DNA of 64,000 nt from Streptomyces parvus (GTDB taxonomy: Bacteria > Actinomycetota > Actinomycetes > Streptomycetales > Streptomycetaceae): assembly GCF_032121415.1 (NCBI RefSeq), contig NZ_CP135079.1, positions 4,588,001 to 4,652,000 of the forward strand, written 5' to 3'. The position numbers and the translations under genes were made by a program. Shown here piece after piece: positions 62,809 to 64,000 of the stretch. Under the pieces are notes generated by a model. The model was not told where the DNA came from, made no database searches, and saw only the letters and a program-made list of their open reading frames with translations. Positions within the stretch are counted from its first letter, which is position 1. Each line of letters starts with the position of its first letter.

Positions 62809-64000
62809 ATGGACGACGGGAAGCCCACCGGGCCGCAGGCGAAGTGGTGGAGCCGCCCCACGGCGAGGCGCGCCGCCCACCCGGGGCCGGACAGCGGCCC
62901 GGCCCCCGCGGACGCTCCGCATCCGGAGGAGCCCGCCCGGGCCGTTCCGGCATCGGCAGTCCCGGCTCCGGCCGCGGCTGACTCGGCTTCCGCATCGGCT
63001 CCGGCCGCCCCGGACCAGGCGCCGCCCGCTCCGGTTCGTGCGGCCCAGGACCAGGCGCCCGTCCCGGCTTCGGCTGCCCAGGACGCGGTGCCGGCCGCCC
63101 CGGGACCTCGGCCGTCCGGGCAGCCGCTGCACGAGCCCGATGAGTACGGCACCCCGCCCTACGGCGGCCCCGGTCCCTGGGCGCCGGCCCCGCCGGTGCA
63201 GCGGCCTACCCCGGCCCACGGCACCGTCGTACCGCCGGGTGCCGGCCGGCCCTCCCCCCAGTACGCCGGGACGAACGGTGCCGGAATCCCGGCCCCGGCG
63301 TCGCCCCCCGCACCGCACCCCGCGCCCGCCGACGGCCACACGCCCCCGCACGCCCAGCCCACCGGAGGCTTCGCGGCCCCGCAGCCCGCGCACGCCGACG
63401 CCTTCACGCCACCGCACTCCCAGCCCCACGCGAACGCCCCGCACACGGCCGCGCACGGGCAGCAGCCCGCTCACCCGGCCCCCGGTGGGCGGCACCAGCA
63501 GACGCAGTGGCTCCAGTACGACCCCTGGGGCGCTCCGGGGCAGCCGCTCACCCGGCCCGGCCCGCCCGAGGGCGCCGGGGCCGGGCGGAAGAAGAAGCGA
63601 CGCGGCGGGGCGTTCGTCGGGGTGCTCCTGCTGGCCCTGGTCGCCAGCGGCATCGGCGGCGGAGTCGGCGCGTACATCGAGCGCAACGGCGGGCTGACCA
63701 CCGTCGAACTGCCCCAGGCCGGCCGCGACAACGGCGACCGGGCCCCCGACAGCGTCGCGGGCATCGCCGCCAGCGCCCTGCCCAGCGTGGTCACCCTGCA
63801 CGTCAGCGGCACCGCCGAGTCCGGCACCGGCACCGGCTTCGTCCTCGACGGCCAAGGCCACATCCTCACCAACAACCACGTCGTCGCCCCGGCCGGGTCC
63901 AGCGGCGACATCACCGTCACGTTCAGCACCGGCGAGACGGCCTCCGCCGAACTCGTCGGCAAGGACAGCGGCTACGACCTCGCGGTCGTCCGGGTCCGCG
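62809..64000 (+). CDS. htrA: HtrA/DegP-type serine protease (truncated by window end)
   Basis: The first 397 residues are present. A cytoplasmic low-complexity region (about 1-260, Pro/Ala-rich with many His/Gln) precedes a membrane helix near 267-290 (FVGVLLLALVASGIGGGVGA). Then a trypsin-like protease domain starts (SVVTLHVSGTAESGTGTGFVL), with catalytic His in ILTNNHVV (about 357) and Asp in GYDLAVVRV (about 389). The catalytic Ser and PDZ domain lie beyond the window. GGGAG precedes the ATG. It is likely part of the sigma/anti-sigma stress unit. Confidence 0.92.
   Translation, partial: MDDGKPTGPQAKWWSRPTARRAAHPGPDSGPAPADAPHPEEPARAVPASAVPAPAAADSASASAPAAPDQAPPAPVRAAQDQAPVPASAAQDAVPAAPGPRPSGQPLHEPDEYGTPPYGGPGPWAPAPPVQRPTPAHGTVVPPGAGRPSPQYAGTNGAGIPAPASPPAPHPAPADGHTPPHAQPTGGFAAPQPAHADAFTPPHSQPHANAPHTAAHGQQPAHPAPGGRHQQTQWLQYDPWGAPGQPLTRPGPPEGAGAGRKKKRRGGAFVGVLLLALVASGIGGGVGAYIERNGGLTTVELPQAGRDNGDRAPDSVAGIAASALPSVVTLHVSGTAESGTGTGFVLDGQGHILTNNHVVAPAGSSGDITVTFSTGETASAELVGKDSGYDLAVVRVR

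Noticed and set aside
61567..63879. Long minus-strand frame opposite the anti-sigma and htrA genes
   Set aside because: Gly/Arg/Pro-rich antisense reading; both sense genes have clear domains.

Overview
The window is high-GC (about 70%) actinobacterial chromosome, almost certainly Streptomyces. GTG and TTG starts and ATGA-type overlaps are common. Extracytoplasmic proteins carry Streptomyces-style lipoprotein or Tat signals. A mycothiol gene (mshB) and a SapB-type morphogen operon are present. The form and order of the morphogen genes (amfT-amfS-amfB-amfA with a convergent amfR) and the AmfS peptide closely resemble Streptomyces griseus as I recall it, so a griseus-clade species is likely. 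Nothing looks like a prophage, integrative element, IS, CRISPR array or tRNA. This is mostly core chromosome with a few accessory genes.

Layout. (1) 0-2.7 kb: three small unknown genes, two of them related and one frameshifted, then an LtrA-like membrane protein. (2) 2.8-12.7 kb: a carbohydrate module. It has a LacI-type repressor gene, a sugar-binding lipoprotein, two permeases, a GH1 beta-glucosidase and a Tat-exported PF10091 glycoamylase/GH144-like enzyme. A divergent CE7-type acetyl esterase and a SpoIIE-type phosphatase gene lie between the operon and the repressor. Two matching palindromes, one before the transporter operon and one before the repressor gene, suggest a single regulon. 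(3) 13-17.7 kb: an orphan oligopeptide-binding lipoprotein with a long charged insert, and typA/bipA. (4) 18-30 kb: two complete tandem five-gene oligopeptide (BldK/Opp-type) ABC operons that look like an ancient duplication. (5) 30-41 kb: membrane proteins, an S9 dipeptidyl peptidase, mshB, a large Pro/Gly-rich envelope protein, and a MFS/acetyltransferase pair with a divergent ArsR regulator.

(6) 41.5-48.8 kb: the aerial-mycelium morphogen operon amfTSBA with amfR. The 43-residue AmfS precursor, its class III synthetase and a two-subunit exporter are all intact. A perfect 18-bp stem sits directly after amfS and three GTGAC elements precede amfT. (7) 49-64 kb: a housekeeping stretch with ferredoxin, dapC, dapE, a LOG-family hydrolase, folP2-like, a DivIVA-domain protein, tagA, an enoyl-CoA hydratase, a DUF3117 microprotein, an O-methyltransferase, an ECF sigma factor, its zinc anti-sigma factor and HtrA (cut by the window end). 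From dapE onward this order parallels the Mycobacterium tuberculosis Rv1202-Rv1223 region as I recall it.

Functional links. The peptide importers (BldK-like systems import signals needed for aerial growth) and the SapB-like surfactant operon put two morphogenesis modules within 30 kb. The sigma factor, anti-sigma factor and HtrA form an envelope-stress unit, and an ECF-type promoter (GGAAC-17-CGTT) just upstream of the sigma gene suggests autoregulation. No wholly new system stands out. The most informative leads are the predicted beta-1,2-glucan-type sugar regulon, the regulatory elements of the amf operon, the tandem BldK-type operons, and the binding protein with the charged insert.
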